This document shows, piece by piece, positions 1-10,739 of a DNA stretch of 64,000 nt. Within the stretch, counting starts at the first letter, position 1. Every line of letters begins with the position of its first letter. Position numbers and translations under genes: made by a program. This DNA comes from Pararge aegeria (Eukaryota > Arthropoda > Insecta > Lepidoptera > Nymphalidae): positions 21,550,001 to 21,614,000 of the forward strand of contig NC_053181.1 of assembly GCF_905163445.1 (NCBI RefSeq), in the 5' to 3' direction. Below the pieces are notes generated by a model. The model was not told where the DNA came from. It worked only from the letters and a program-made list of their open reading frames with translations, and did not search any database.

Positions 1-1184
1 CGATAAGAAGTATCTCCGAGAAACTGTACCTAAAGTTTAATTTCTTCCTTGTATCGTATTAATATAATGTATGCTGGAGTTTACGGCGCCGATACATTTG
101 CATATAAGCGTCCAGAGGAGTAACTCGCATTTATTACATCGACATTTAGCCGTAAGTCCAGAACCACACTGAGTTTTAATCCAGTTACACAGAAGCAAAA
201 AATTATTGTTGAAAGTCGGGTTAAGATATTAATGGAGTGTCAAGGACCAAGGGACAAGGAGAGAGCTTCGATTTTATTAAATGTTGATAATTAAACTTGT
301 ATGATGATTTGACTTTGATCCTAGGCTGGATCCATGAGACATTATTTTAACGATATTGATCAAAGTTTAATCTTATGAATGAAATAGCTATTTAATTTAA
401 TTTGTTTATGTGTTTTGTACATGATTCAAATAAAATACTTAGACTTTTAAACCTCTAAGAATAATAAAAAAAATGCGTGCATGCAATGCGTTAACTATAA
501 AATTGGTGAGGAATGTGTAGTGTAAAGTTGGCTATGTAAAAACAGTTTGTATTTGACTAAATTGTATTGCAACAGGATTCAGTGTATTCCAAGCCTTAAC
601 CTTTATGGTTGTTGGCTGAACACTCGCGCTATAAGGGGTCTATAAAACACATTTAGATACCCTAAAATAAGAGTTATTCTAAGTACTAAGTAAACATCGG
701 TTGGCGAGTTCACTCCGCTAAATAAATAAATGCTAATTCTATGCCCTGCCGGTGTTGACTGTTGCCAGTTAGCGGTCTGTTGTCGAGGACTTTGTGTTTA
801 ATAAGTTGCTTATAGCTGTTGTACAGTTATAGCTACAGCAAAAGCTGATGGTATTAGCATGATAACAAGTAAAGTACTTCCTTGAACTTGTCTTGGTATA
901 CGTGGTGAAAACCCTTTATAGCTAAATGGTTTAAAAGGTGCACTAAAGTGAAAGGTTGTAATTTCAAATCCAATGTATGTATTTTTAGAGTAATTTTTTT
1001 ATAAACGACTTTGAAGAGTGTGATGATAATTATTTAGTTAACGTTTGGACCAGTAACTATTAAATATATTTAAGTGAGAAATGTTTTTGGGAGATTCAAT
1101 TGCATCCTAATCTTGAAGTCAACGGTTACCACTTTTTTATTTCTGTTCAATTAAATGAAATGACGTTGCTCAAGCAACTAGTTC
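1..1184. other. Intronic sequence, nothing recognised
   Basis: AT-rich sequence presumed to be Dscam intron downstream of the Ig2 exon. No gene, tRNA-like head or repeat shared with the rest of the window was seen. Confidence 0.5.
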
Positions 1185-1209
1185 TAAAGAGCGCGGGCGA
1201 CAGCTAGTC
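1185..1209 (+). mobile_element. Helitron-like 3' tail fragment
   Basis: The segment GCGCGGGCGACAGCTAGT matches the 3' terminus of lepidopteran Helitron-like elements (CGCGGGCAACAGCTAGT). No matching 5' end is visible, so this is a relic. Confidence 0.45.
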
Positions 1210-1776
1210 AACAATATATTTCCATCGTTATATTTGCAGCTAACCGTTGTTAGAGCGGGTCTAATCTTTAAGTCTCCCTATTCTATGAGAGACTATGCTT
1301 AATCTCACCTGTGGGATAATTTGCTGAGGATAATATCTACGACGGTTCTAAAATTGACTGCGCTTAGTTAAAGACACTGTAAAATATAGGGTACGTTATT
1401 ACATACCCTTGGTTAAATAATCTTGTCTTGTTGAAGTTTGCTCCAAACAATTTTATAATGAACCCGCTGCGACCTGACATTAGTTTCCGGCGCGTCACGT
1501 CGCCTTGATAATGTGGCCCTCGAACGCGATATTATAACACCGCGTCATGTAACGCGATATGTTACAAGTATATGGGGCGATATGATATTATAATTAATAA
1601 ACGATATCTTATGACAATAGGTATGTCTCATGTGGTTCCAAGTTGTAAGTAACTTTACATTCCGTATCAGGCATATGACACTTCCTTCCATTTACCCATC
1701 GTGATATTATAAATCTGTTTGCCTGTTAACTATGTTGATGCTATGCATCAATTTTGATGCAATTTCTGCATTTTTT
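1210..1776. other. Intronic sequence with a CG-rich patch
   Basis: No gene recognised. The patch at about 1490-1610 repeats short motifs containing CGCGATAT, CGATAT and GATATTATAA, separated by 10-40 bp. This could be a decayed tandem repeat. Confidence 0.4.
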
Positions 1777-2011
1777 CATCATCATCATCATATCAACCCA
1801 TTACGGGCCCCGTAAAGGGCACAGGTCTCCTCCCACATTGAGAAGGGGTTAAGGCCGTAGTCCACCACGCTGGCCCAGTGCGGATTGGTAGACAGATTTT
1901 CGTGGTTATATTTTGGAATTTGTCGATATTTCGACCCAGTGGTATAGGGGGCCGACAAATCCCATCGGGCGGGGGGGGGGGGGGGTAATGGGTTGATGAT
2001 TATGATGATGA
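1777..2011. mobile_element. SINE-A fragments in opposite orientation with a G15 tract
   Basis: The left part, with a CAT repeat, CAACCCATTACGGGC, GAGAAGGGGTTAAGGCCGTA and CCAGTGCGGATTGG, is a minus-strand SINE-A 3' half. The right end, GTAATGGGTTGATGATTATG, is a plus-strand SINE-A 3' end. Between them lie an unrelated TTTCGACCCAGTGG segment and 15 consecutive G (1971-1985). The arrangement suggests two insertions or an inversion. Confidence 0.7.
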
Positions 2012-3098
2012 AATTGGTAAAAGAGGTAATAGTTGCAAAATTTCATCAAAATGTTGATCTTTAAAGATTAAAACTTTAAAGAAATCAAATAACTAACGTA
2101 AGATTGTTTGCTTTTGACACGTCCACTTAGATAATTTCAATTTCTCCCTAAGCCATTCAGCTATTGAGCATCGAAATTTTAAATCAATAAGATAAGTCTA
2201 TCTAAATAGGTGCTAATGAATTCCAAAGCACGCTCTCATCATTTTAATCCGACCAGGCGAATATTCTCCAACTTTCGCCGCTCTAAGCCGGCGCCAAAAA
2301 TTACAGCGCCCGGGTATTACGCACGGATAATCTGCATAAACGACAGCGAATCTGACAACACGGCGCCGAGCAAAAGAGCCTCTAGATGTTCCCAACTCAC
2401 GTGGATTTTAGTTATTAATCGTTTTACGGTAAGGAATAATTATCATCGTCATCAAATCAACTGATGGACGACCAATTTTAGATCTTTAGTCACCTACTAA
2501 GGAGATGGAATGCCCATAAATTTATCATTTTCAACTATATTAAATATATATTCAGAATACGTGATAGTACCTTCTGCATGAAGGTATAGTTTTCTTATAG
2601 TATACAAGATGTAAAAGAATTCTGACATTATTTCAACAAGCTTTTAATGCTGGCTTCAATATTAGGCCTTACCGAGCCCATTGTTTGTGATTGACTTACG
2701 CGTAGGTTATATTTTTGTATTGAAACTGAAGTTATATTCGTATGACGAACTTCGGTTAAATCGATGTATTGCCCCAAGCATGATATATATACTGGTGATT
2801 GTATACATACTGGTGATGGAATATCTTAGGCACGTAATACTTTTAATTGAAATTCAATGCATTGCCACATCTAGACATTTAGTGAGGCGTTTTCTGTGGT
2901 AAAAGCCCCGACTACATCAAAGGCGACATAAAACTTGCATTAGCGCTTTACTTATATATAAACTTTTAATTCCTCGTGGCGGTATTTAGAAAGGCTTGTT
3001 GTCTGTTACGTTTGAAAGTAAATGCTTAACAAGTTCATAGACATGACAACTCCCACTAAACTAAATAAATCTTTTTTTTTTTGAAATTATACTACTTT
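2012..3098. other. Intronic sequence, one CG-rich unique patch
   Basis: At 2213-2420 the base composition rises (GCGCC repeated, CCGGCGCC) and a 60-residue minus-strand frame is open, but it resembles no domain I know and has no splice or codon support. Nothing else is recognised. Confidence 0.4.
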
Positions 3099-3595
3099 AG
3101 CGGCGTTAGGAAAAAATTATACGAAGTGAAATTATACGATGCACGATATAACGAATGAGTGCGCACACACTTACACAATTTTAACAGGATGAAGGTAGTT
3201 GCGAAACCGAGTGAGAGGGGAATACATCGTCCGCCAGCTCACTTTTTACACCGTCAAAAATAACGGCACCCTGAAGTTAGCTATTAGGTTTGGCAGTGTA
3301 CATTTTCAATTGTCAAAGTCTGCGCGCTAATTCCGGTGATTTAATTGGTTCAATTGTACAAAAATCCAACGTGGTGATTCAATAATAATAACTAGATAAT
3401 GTTGTAGTAAAACTTTCAATGTTTTAAAAGCCTTTTTCCTATGGTTAGTGTCTTCCTCTCTACAAACGTAGAATAAAACTAGATAAAATTTTTGAAATGA
3501 TTTTATCTTGTTACGTCAAAGAAGAATAACTTCTTATAAAAAAAAAGTGTGATAAACGTTCGTATGTACACGCGGTACATAATAACACACGCGAT
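3099..3595 (+). repeat. Unclassified ~400-500 bp dispersed repeat, copy 1
   Basis: This stretch matches in reverse complement with 6190-6562. Shared blocks include AGCGGCGT(A/T)AGG, GTGAAATTATAC, GTAGTTGCGAAAC, GAAGTTAGCTAT, CAGTGTACA, TTTCAATTGTCAA, AAAACTTTCAATGT and CTCTACAAACGTAGAATAA. It is probably a non-autonomous DNA element. Confidence 0.7.
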
Positions 3596-3596
3596 T

Positions 3597-3775
3597 TTTT
3601 TTTTCATCTAATTTTTTATTCCACTACATGTTAGCCATTGATTGCAATCTCGCTTGGTAAAAAGTCAAAATACCGTCTAAGATAGTAGCGGGCTAACCTG
3701 TTATGCGTATGGCTGTAATATTAAACCAGGTAGCATCATACCAGAACACTAACTAGTCACAGCCGAAGCCTCAAC
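3597..3775 (-). mobile_element. SINE-D, 3' part
   Basis: Begins with the poly-T complement of the A tail, then TTATTCCACTACATGTTAGCC, GTAGCGGGCTAACCTGTTA and CAGCCGAAGCCTC, the 3' half of SINE-D. The tRNA-like head is missing. Confidence 0.75.
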
Positions 3776-3884
3776 TTTTCTATGGAGAGAAATTCTGATA
3801 TTAAAAAATTGTGATTAATATTTATATGTTTTAATCTTGATACGGAATCCTCTTCTTCAATCCTCAAATCTTGATTTTATTTTG

Positions 3885-3995
3885 GCGTGACCGGCCCACT
3901 AGGGGTGAAGGCTTTAGTCTACAACGCTGCCCCGTGCGGTTTGGTGGACTCCACACCCCTTTGAGAACATAATGAAGAACTCTCAGGAAAGCAAG
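3885..3995 (-). mobile_element. SINE-A fragment
   Basis: Contains CCGGCCCACTAGGG, GGTGGACTCCACACCCCTTTG and GAACTCTCAGG, the central to 3' part of SINE-A. Both ends are lost. Confidence 0.7.
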
Positions 3996-5126
3996 TTTTC
4001 TACCAATAGTACAAAATCTTTATTTGCATAAATGGATCTGCGACTAGGTAAATTTCCGGTTCAACACTCATAGCTCTGGCAGGCAAGTAGACCCCCGCAA
4101 ATTACCAAATGGAATCACAACATTGAAATGCTTATGCAATTGTGTCGTTAATAGGATATAAGATGACAATATAATAATAAGATAAGAAAACCGTACAAGC
4201 GTATATAATCCTTCATCCACCTCCCCCCTCGCTCTCCCTTTACCCCAACGTTTGCGTTCTTAATCCATCGTCGAGAGGTCCTCGGTTTTCTAAGAATAGA
4301 CAAACCAACTATTATCTATTGTAGCTTGAGAGCTAGTAGAAAATTATGTTTTCTTCTTTAAACGTGAAAGTTAGTAATCTGGTTTGCGACACTGTCACAG
4401 CAATTTACGTTATAGCCCTTAAGTGTCAGCTAAATATCAATTGATTCAGACAGAGTCAGTTTCAAATAGGCAATTCTACATAGGCTTCGGCAAGGAATAA
4501 TAGCGTTTACCTTTTCCGCGACGTCCGACAGATACTAGAAAAAACCATAAGAGATATGATACCTAAATAATTTTTAAAAATTTGACTGTAACAATATTAA
4601 TATTAGAAGTAAAAATAAACTTGTAGTGTTGGATCAAGGGTCGGATACAGAAGGTAGTAGTCCTTGAAACGGCGCGTATTGTGAGGAGGTTTCTCACTCT
4701 GGAGCCCTGACCACCGGTTGCTTGGGAATAATAAAATAATAAATTAATAACTTGCATTCAAAAGCCCCGCAAGCGGAGGGTGGAAGTTTTTTTTTTTTTT
4801 AAATTTTTAATAGTGTTTTTTAATTTATTCTTAAGCATTGTTCATAATTTTAAAAAAAAAAGAAAAATAATAAATGATAGAGTACATAACTTGTAGTGAA
4901 GTTTACTACGCTGAATAAAATTAGTAATTTATTTAAGGGTAATTGTATATCTTTTTATAGCAAATTACCAGATGAAATCCTTGAGATGTCTCTCAATTAA
5001 TTCAAAATTTATATAAACTGTAAGCTTATAGCAAAATCCTATTTTAATATCAAGGATTACATGTATGATAAAAGGCTTGGGTATGAATTGCTCTAACTTC
5101 ATAGTTCAACATTAACTAGAGTGTAA
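3996..5126. other. Intronic sequence, possible LINE 3' relic
   Basis: At about 4620-4735 the minus strand carries GTGAGAAACCTCCTCACAAT and a following segment that reminds me of a LINE 3' region, but I could not confirm it within the window. The rest is AT-rich with poly-T and poly-A runs near 4785-4865. Confidence 0.3.
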
Positions 5127-5345
5127 GATAGTGATAACAAAACAAAAACCTGGCTAAGTTTGTTGTGGACTCTTCTTAGACCAGGACACGTTTGGAACCC
5201 TCTTTGCTCGAGTTTTAAGTTAACGAATGCAGTTATCACCATCACTAACATTAATGTAACATGTTAAATTAATGAACGCTTCATAAGTGCCTGTAATAAG
5301 GTCTTCATGAATAAAACCGTTTTGAATTTGATTTAGAATTTGAAT
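5127..5345 (+). repeat. Repeat E copy
   Basis: Contains CCTGGCTAAGTTTGTTGTGG, CTTAGACCAGGACACGTTTG, GAACCCTC and AGTTTTAAGTTAACGAATGC, then a region ending in TGAATAAA. The first part recurs at 20877, 40065 and 57336. Confidence 0.75.
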
Positions 5346-5409
5346 AATTTTAATTAAAGTGTATTTACCTGCAATTGGAGGTAATATCAAGATAAATTAA
5401 AAATGCATG

Positions 5410-5480
5410 CAAAATTTCGGAATCCACATATTTCGAACCTGCTACTCTTTGACAATCGCGGTCTGAGCGTTTCACCAACT
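5410..5480 (-). mobile_element. tRNA-like SINE head (SINE-H type)
   Basis: The minus strand has an A-box-like TAGCTTAGTTGG and a B-box-like GGTTCGAAATA at tRNA-like spacing. A similar head is at 8645-8735. The acceptor stem does not close, so it is not called a functional tRNA. Confidence 0.5.
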
Positions 5481-5925
5481 AAGCTACGGTTCTCATACCA
5501 ACCATCCCGTTGTACCAGTCTTAAAGCGACAATCGACTGTAAAACTGATAAAGCGCTCAGACGTCGTACACCTATTTATACAATAATGCGCGATTTCATT
5601 TGGAATATGCAAAGTTTAATTAATGAAAAAGAAGTACAAAAAGCCTAAATTAATAACATCGACAACATTGCTAGTACTATTTGTTACCATCGCTGTGAAA
5701 TATATACAGACCAGCTCCACCAGCTCCCGGCCTATTATTCTCCCGAGCCTACCCCGATTACAAATTCAACGTCCTCTCCAATTACGCCTCCATTGTCGCT
5801 AATCCTGCGAGAGAAGCATTCTAATATTTTAAGCGTTGAGAGAGCGTGAGGGACTTGGTGGTGCCTCAACGTTTACATAGCGGTTAAATAATAAAATCAG
5901 ACTATTTACTGTCAAGTTAGTAGTA

Positions 5926-6018
5926 CAACTTTTTGTGACAGAGCTCGTCCAGGGAAGTACTACAACCATGTTTATTTCTGCAGTCAAGAAGCAATGTTGC
6001 AATGCTGTGTTCCGCAGG
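5926..6018 (+). repeat. Repeat C, 5' fragment
   Basis: Contains TTTTTGTGACAGAGCTCGTCC, TTTATTTCTGC and GAAGCAATGTTGCAATGCTG, matching the start of repeat C. It is cut off at the MITE that follows; the rest of repeat C is absent after it. Confidence 0.7.
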
Positions 6019-6179
6019 GTGATTACGTATCTCGCGACAGGCTTGCGACAGGCGTAAATCTTGCAATCACTGCTATCAAACGTCACTTTTCCATTCAATA
6101 AATAAACAAAAGTGACATTTGACAGCAGTGATTGCTAGATTTACGCCTGTCGCAAGCCTGTCGCGAGATACGTAATCAC
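6019..6179. mobile_element. Hairpin MITE, 161 bp
   Basis: Two arms of about 72 bp (6019-6090 and 6108-6179) are reverse complements with few mismatches, separated by 17 bp. The termini are GTGATTACGTATCTCGCGAC and its complement, followed inward by AGGCTTGCGACAGGCG. The element can fold almost completely. No ORF. Confidence 0.85.
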
Positions 6180-6189
6180 TGTGTGTACT

Positions 6190-6562
6190 AACAAGTATAG
6201 CGTTAGCGTTCGAAGTTATACAGCTTTAGGGTAACAAGATAACAATCTTTTCAAAATTTTTATCTCACGCCTTATTCTACGTTTGTAGAGAAAACGACAC
6301 TAACTATAGAAATTTACTACATTGAAAGTTTTATTATAACGAATTATGTAGTTATCTCATTAAGTTCCATTGAACATAAATGAGAGAATTGACAATTGAA
6401 AGTGTACACTGTCAAACCTTATAGCTAACTTCGGGGTGCCGGTTTTTTTGTTTCGCAACTACCTACAAGCTGTTAAAATCATGTAACCATGTGCGCGCGC
6501 ATTTTGTTTTGTTTTGTATAATTTCACGCTATGATGTTGTCGCCTTACGCCGCTGTATAGGA
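6190..6562 (-). repeat. Unclassified dispersed repeat, copy 2 (inverted)
   Basis: Reverse-complement partner of 3099-3595 with several indels. It starts about 10 bp after the hairpin MITE at 6019-6179. The GCGGCGTAAGGCG end lies at the high-coordinate side. Confidence 0.7.
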
Positions 6563-7907
6563 AATGTACACAAAATACGTAATTCTGAAAAAGATGCCGG
6601 TTTTAACTAATTTTTCAACACAAACTATAGGGCACACAAAGGCGAAAGAAGAACAGACTTCGCTAATCTGTATATATATATATCTCTATTTATGCTAATA
6701 ATAAAGCTGAATATTGTACCCATTCTACTCTCTACTAAAAATAATGCCACGACCCTTAGGAGCCAAGCTCACGAGGTGATAGCGCGGGGGACGATGCGAC
6801 GTGGTATGTCGCTGTATATTGCGTAGAATAACGGATGAATATTTGTAAGGGAAAAAAATGCTAATAAAACGAAGCCGCGGTGAACTGTTCCAATTTCAAT
6901 TGAAAAATAAAGCTTAGAAATTGACTTTCATCGGTTAGATATCTTTAAGAAATAGTTGCAAATATAATGCACCGATTAACAATTAATTGGATGTTGTCCA
7001 TCTGTTGAAGTACCAAGTAGGTACTTCCCTACTTTTTAAAACCCCAAAAAGCTGGCTCAAAAGCATTCGTCGACTAAATCCGTATATTATAATTGAATCA
7101 CTCCCTCAAAATTAATAATACGCCACCAAATTTCAATTCCAATATCGGAATCAATAGCAAACAGAATTGAGAGATCAGATCCTGCCGTCGCATCATTCGC
7201 ATTCCAAATGGAAAATGTAATCGAAATTTCTCGTCCAATCGAGGAAATTATATCTCATAAAGAACTTGGACGCTCTTGTTTCTGTCGCGGACAGACGCTT
7301 TGTAGGAAAAATTCTTAATTTTCACCCTCGCGAAAAGGCAATAATCGAGCGGCCAAGTCGAGGGAGAAATTAATTTAGATTTTATAAAGAGCCGGGCGGA
7401 AGACCGCTGGCATCTTTCCAGACGTTGGCTTGATATTGAAACCGGTGTTTGAGTTCCGAAGTTATCGCCAGGACATTATTGCTAATTATTTGTTAATTGT
7501 CAAAGGTTAGAAAAACGATTCGCTGTGCTGCTATTAGAGTCGCTTAAAACTTTCTAAATTAGTCGGCATGTTAATTAATTTGTCTTTATCATAATATAAG
7601 TATTAGATACTTAATGACATTATACCAAATTAAAGAATAGATTGATAAAAGGCAGCCGATGTCGTACTATCTCTTTTGCATGCCCGAATATTGTGCGTAA
7701 GATATACCTAGTACGACATTAACCAATTTTATAAATCTACTATTTGTCTATAGTTTTTGAAAATTTTCCTGTGCTATTTTCCTTCCTTTCAACTATAACT
7801 GTTTAACTTCCAATGGCAGAAATTAATTTGATTGGTTGCAAAAGGAAGGAAAACAGACAAGCGTGCAATCACACTTTCGCATTTATGAAATTAGTAAAGA
7901 TTCTTAC
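6563..7907. other. Intron; unique segment 7170-7440 looks non-repetitive and mixed in composition
   Basis: No repeat or gene found. The part at 7170-7440 (for example CCGTCGCATCATTCGCATTC and GAGCGGCCAAGTCGAGGG) has balanced composition, no shared copies in the window and no open frame, so it is a candidate conserved non-coding or regulatory element. That is inference only. Confidence 0.3.
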
Positions 7908-8069
7908 CAGCGTCGGCGACTAGGGGCGCCAGCACAGCGCCGTCCTTAAACCAGCGCGTGACCGTGACGTGTGGCCGCACTGCTGCCGTCGCTGCGCAGC
8001 TCATCAGCGCGGCACCGCCCGACACGCCGTGTGTTGGCTGCACGCGCACGTCCCAGGACACGTCCATCA
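7908..8069 (-). CDS. Dscam: Dscam-family gene, exon encoding first half of Ig2
   Basis: This exon encodes the N-terminal half of Ig2. It follows an ACCACCAG acceptor and ends GACGCTG before GTAAGAA: 2 nt, 53 codons, 1 nt. The peptide starts with Val from the split codon, then MDVSWDVRVQPTHGVSGG, LMSC (Cys24), and HVTVTRWFKDG (Trp39). The layout, in which a V.V strand is followed by a glycine-rich turn, Cys, V..HV.VT.W and an exon break before the second cysteine, is that of Dscam exon 4. In Dscam1 this is the first hypervariable cassette; here one copy is seen. The remainder of Ig2 is not found in the 7.9 kb further downstream, so that intron probably runs past the window edge. A SINE-A copy begins about 60 bp upstream of the acceptor, inside the intron. 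Confidence 0.9.
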
Positions 8070-8126
8070 CTGGTGGTCAAACGCAAGCATTCACATCAAA
8101 CATGAGTAACTCTTGTATATATGTAG

Positions 8127-8440
8127 CATCATTATCATCATCATATCAACACATTACCGGCCTACTTCAAGGCACCGGTCTCCTCCCACAATGAGAAGGG
8201 GTTAAGGCCGTAGTCCGCGACGCTAGCCCAGTGCGAATTGGTGGAAAGTGGAACTCCACAAACATTTTCAAACATTGTGGACAACTCTCGGGTATGCAGC
8301 TTTCTTCACCGTGTTTTCCTTCACCGTTGAAGCAAATATTTTTTGTATTGCTTAAAAAGGACATAAACTTAGTGGTGGGATTCGAACTCAGCCTCCCGAA
8401 AGTAAGGTCAAAGTTCTAACCACTGGGCTATCACCGTTTC
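8127..8440 (-). mobile_element. SINE-A, near full length
   Basis: The minus strand starts with the tRNA-like head (GTGATAGCCCAGTGG, B box GAGTTCGAATCCCACC), runs through TCAACGGTGAAGGAAAAC, GGAGACCGGTGCC and GGTAATGTGTTGATATGATG, and ends in an ATG-repeat tail. It lies about 60 bp from the Ig2 exon of Dscam. Confidence 0.88.
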
Positions 8441-8644
8441 ATGTATGTTTCATGTAATCTGGATCTCGGAAAAGGCTATATCGATTTTCATGAAGTTAAG
8501 TATTCAGGTGGTTTTGCAGGCGATAAATCGATCTAGCTAGGTTTCGTTTTTAGAAAAACAGTTTTATCTCGGTTTCCAAATTATAAACTGCCAATCATCA
8601 TTAGAATACAAACGGAATCAAAATTCGGGCAGTACCAAATTTTT

Positions 8645-8735
8645 TAAATTTCAGGACCTACTGGATTTGAACCAGCGATTCTCCGGAAATCGTGGAATGA
8701 GCGCTTTACAGCTAAGCTACGGTCTATATATGCCT
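8645..8735 (-). mobile_element. tRNA-like SINE head (SINE-H type)
   Basis: Minus strand: GACCGTAGCTTAGCTGTAAA (A box) and CTGGTTCAAATCCAGTAGG (B box). Resembles 5410-5480. The acceptor stem is incomplete. Confidence 0.5.
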
Positions 8736-9159
8736 TATATGCCATTATGCCTATTATACTATTATGCCTCATATGCCTATATCAGTTTTGTAACGACTAT
8801 AGTGTCATCTAGTAGGAACATTGCAGTTTCAGCATCAATAGACATACACGTTTCTTTCTGTTTTTTTTTTAAATTATATAACATTTTTAAGTTAGATTAT
8901 TTTAAAGCATATCTATATTTATTAAGCGTTATTAAGCGTTGCTCTGTCAGTGCCTAACGTTCAAACGTCACGTCTGGCTTCACAGGAGATCAGCGTTGGG
9001 TCTTAACAGACACAGCAAATATGCTGAGTGTAGACCATTTTGGGATCACATCGTACCCATAATTGTTGTGTAGACTATAAGTTGTATTATAATTTCAGTG
9101 TGTGTATACCCAAATAATTATTTCCTTTCGTTCTTTCTAATATTTCTAACTGTTTACTA

Positions 9160-9376
9160 CTCGATTATGGGCCTCTCGCAACGAAAGGGTTTTCCCATTC
9201 ACCAAGGTGGCTAGTCTTGTTGGTGATATCAGGAGATGTTAGTAGTAGCATGGAAGGAGCTGATGTCGGTTTTCCGTTGTATTCTCTTATTCGCCTCGTA
9301 CGACACCCGCGAGAAGAGGATGTGTGGAGACCCCTGTATTCTGATCTGTCAAAATATGCCGCCACTCATTCCAGTG
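9160..9376 (+). repeat. Probable retroelement fragment
   Basis: Contains CTCGTACGACACCCGCGAGA and AGAGGATGTGTGG, a motif I associate with a repeated lepidopteran retroelement. It runs straight into a SINE-D 3' end. The 82-residue frame here is not supported as a gene. Confidence 0.4.
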
Positions 9377-9478
9377 CGATGTCGCGTAGAAACCGATTTC
9401 TTAGACTGATCAAAGACGTCATCAATCACCACCAGGTAAGAATGCGGTTAAGAGCTAACTTGTAGTAGAATTAAAAAA
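9377..9478 (+). mobile_element. SINE-D 3' end with poly-A
   Basis: GATGTCGCGTAGAAACCGAT, CACCACCAGGTAAGAATGCG and GAGCTAACTTGTAGTAGAAT followed by A8 match the 3' end of SINE-D. Confidence 0.75.
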
Positions 9479-9567
9479 AACTCGTTGAATTGTGGTGAAT
9501 CTAAATTGAACGACTAGGTCTTAGACCCATAAGTCATCAAACAACATAGCGTTGTATGACACAGCTT

Positions 9568-9892
9568 AACATGTTTAATTATTATCATCCACAACCTATT
9601 AACGTCCCACTGCTGGGCATAGGCCTCCGTGGTCTTAGTGCATAGAACCACCACGCTGCTCTAATGCGGGTGAGCTTAGCGACTATTGTCTCAAGTTAGT
9701 GATATTAATCGGGACTGAAAGCTTAACGTGTTTTTCCAGGCACTTGTGCTTTTCACCGCTAATTTGGTACTGAATATTATTTAACAGAAAAAACCCAATA
9801 TCTTACAATTTATGGCCCGTCCCGGGTTTCAACCCAGGGACTCATGATCCGTAGGTAAACATCCTAGCCACGGGACTAACGAGCCAGTTTAA
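9568..9892 (-). mobile_element. SINE-F, full length
   Basis: The minus strand has a tRNA-like head (GGCTCGTTAGTCCCGTGGCT; B box GGGTTGAAACCCGG) at the right end. It runs to a 3' segment containing CCACGGAGGCCTATGCCCAG and CAGTGGGACGTTAATAGG, typical of LINE-mobilised lepidopteran SINEs. Confidence 0.7.
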
Positions 9893-10269
9893 TAAATTAA
9901 ATAATTCAAGACATTCTAGAAGACTGATCTAACCCACAATAAAGCCTTTAAAGCGGAACTAACAGTTTCTCCCTTTGTTTGAGCAACAGGGATACATATT
10001 TAATATCATACAGGTTGTGACACTCCTCCCACCACCCCACTCCCCACCCTCCATCACGGCGTGACAGTTGCGGTGTAATTAATTACATGGCGACACCGAC
10101 ATCGGTCTGCGTGAATTGGGTTAGGGTGTAACGGAAGATGGATCAGATGTAGGTCGGGCGCAGATCTCTGCGATATTCGAGGTTTATTTCAAGTGTTACG
10201 GCTGTTACGTATTAAAATGATGTATTGTGATGTGTGTCATTACCTCGTTGGAGTAATGCTTAGGGTGTT

Positions 10270-10335
10270 CTACTGCGGATCATGAGTTCTTGGGTTTACT
10301 TAACATGACGGGCAAAGAACCCTCAGTACTAACCA
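10270..10335 (+). mobile_element. SINE-F head fragment
   Basis: CTGCGGATCATGAGTTCTTG and GGGTTTACTTAACATGACGG correspond to the anticodon-arm to B-box region of the SINE-F head at 9820-9892. Confidence 0.5.
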
Positions 10336-10487
10336 GAGCTAGGAATTTGGACACACTATCCACATATTATTCTGTGCCTCGGAGGGGTCGCAATTATTAT
10401 CTTTAACATACAACTGACATGTGATAATTGTTAAAGACCAACTAACCCGCATTGGGAAGTTTCTTGTTTTTCCACAGCAACAATGTT

Positions 10488-10726
10488 TAAAAAAATAATG
10501 TGTGCATGTACTAACACGTAAAAAGTGAAACTTCTTTATGATTTTATTTTTCGACAAATGATCTACTATATGCAACTTTACAGAAATTGGTTAAATAAAG
10601 TTAAATACCATAATATCACCCACGTGTTGGTATATTCAAAAAGATGGCGCGTTACGGATAAATGTGACGCGTAACCGAAAATGTGACGGTAATTTTTTCC
10701 AACGCCGATAAAGAAGTTCCACTTCA
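10488..10726 (+). mobile_element. TIR-type DNA transposon, short internally deleted copy
   Basis: Both ends match a longer element at 45128-46096 in opposite orientation. One end is TGTGTGCATGTACTAACACG, AAGTGAAACTTCTTTATG and CGACAAATGATCTACTATAT. The other is GCGTAACCGAAAATGTGACG and AAGAAGTTCCACTTCA. The ends form imperfect inverted repeats around (A)GTGAAACTTCTTTAT. The middle is only about 50 bp here. Confidence 0.7.
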
Positions 10727-10739
10727 CTTTCTTTGTGAT

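Noticed and set aside
2213..2395. CG-rich 60-codon minus frame, considered as the missing second half of Ig2
   Set aside because: It lacks the DSG.Y.C-type pattern, suitable splice sites and an LP.GEL-like strand expected for that exon.
7958..8194. 78-codon plus-strand frame over the Ig2 exon
   Set aside because: It is the opposite strand of the Dscam exon plus SINE-A sequence.
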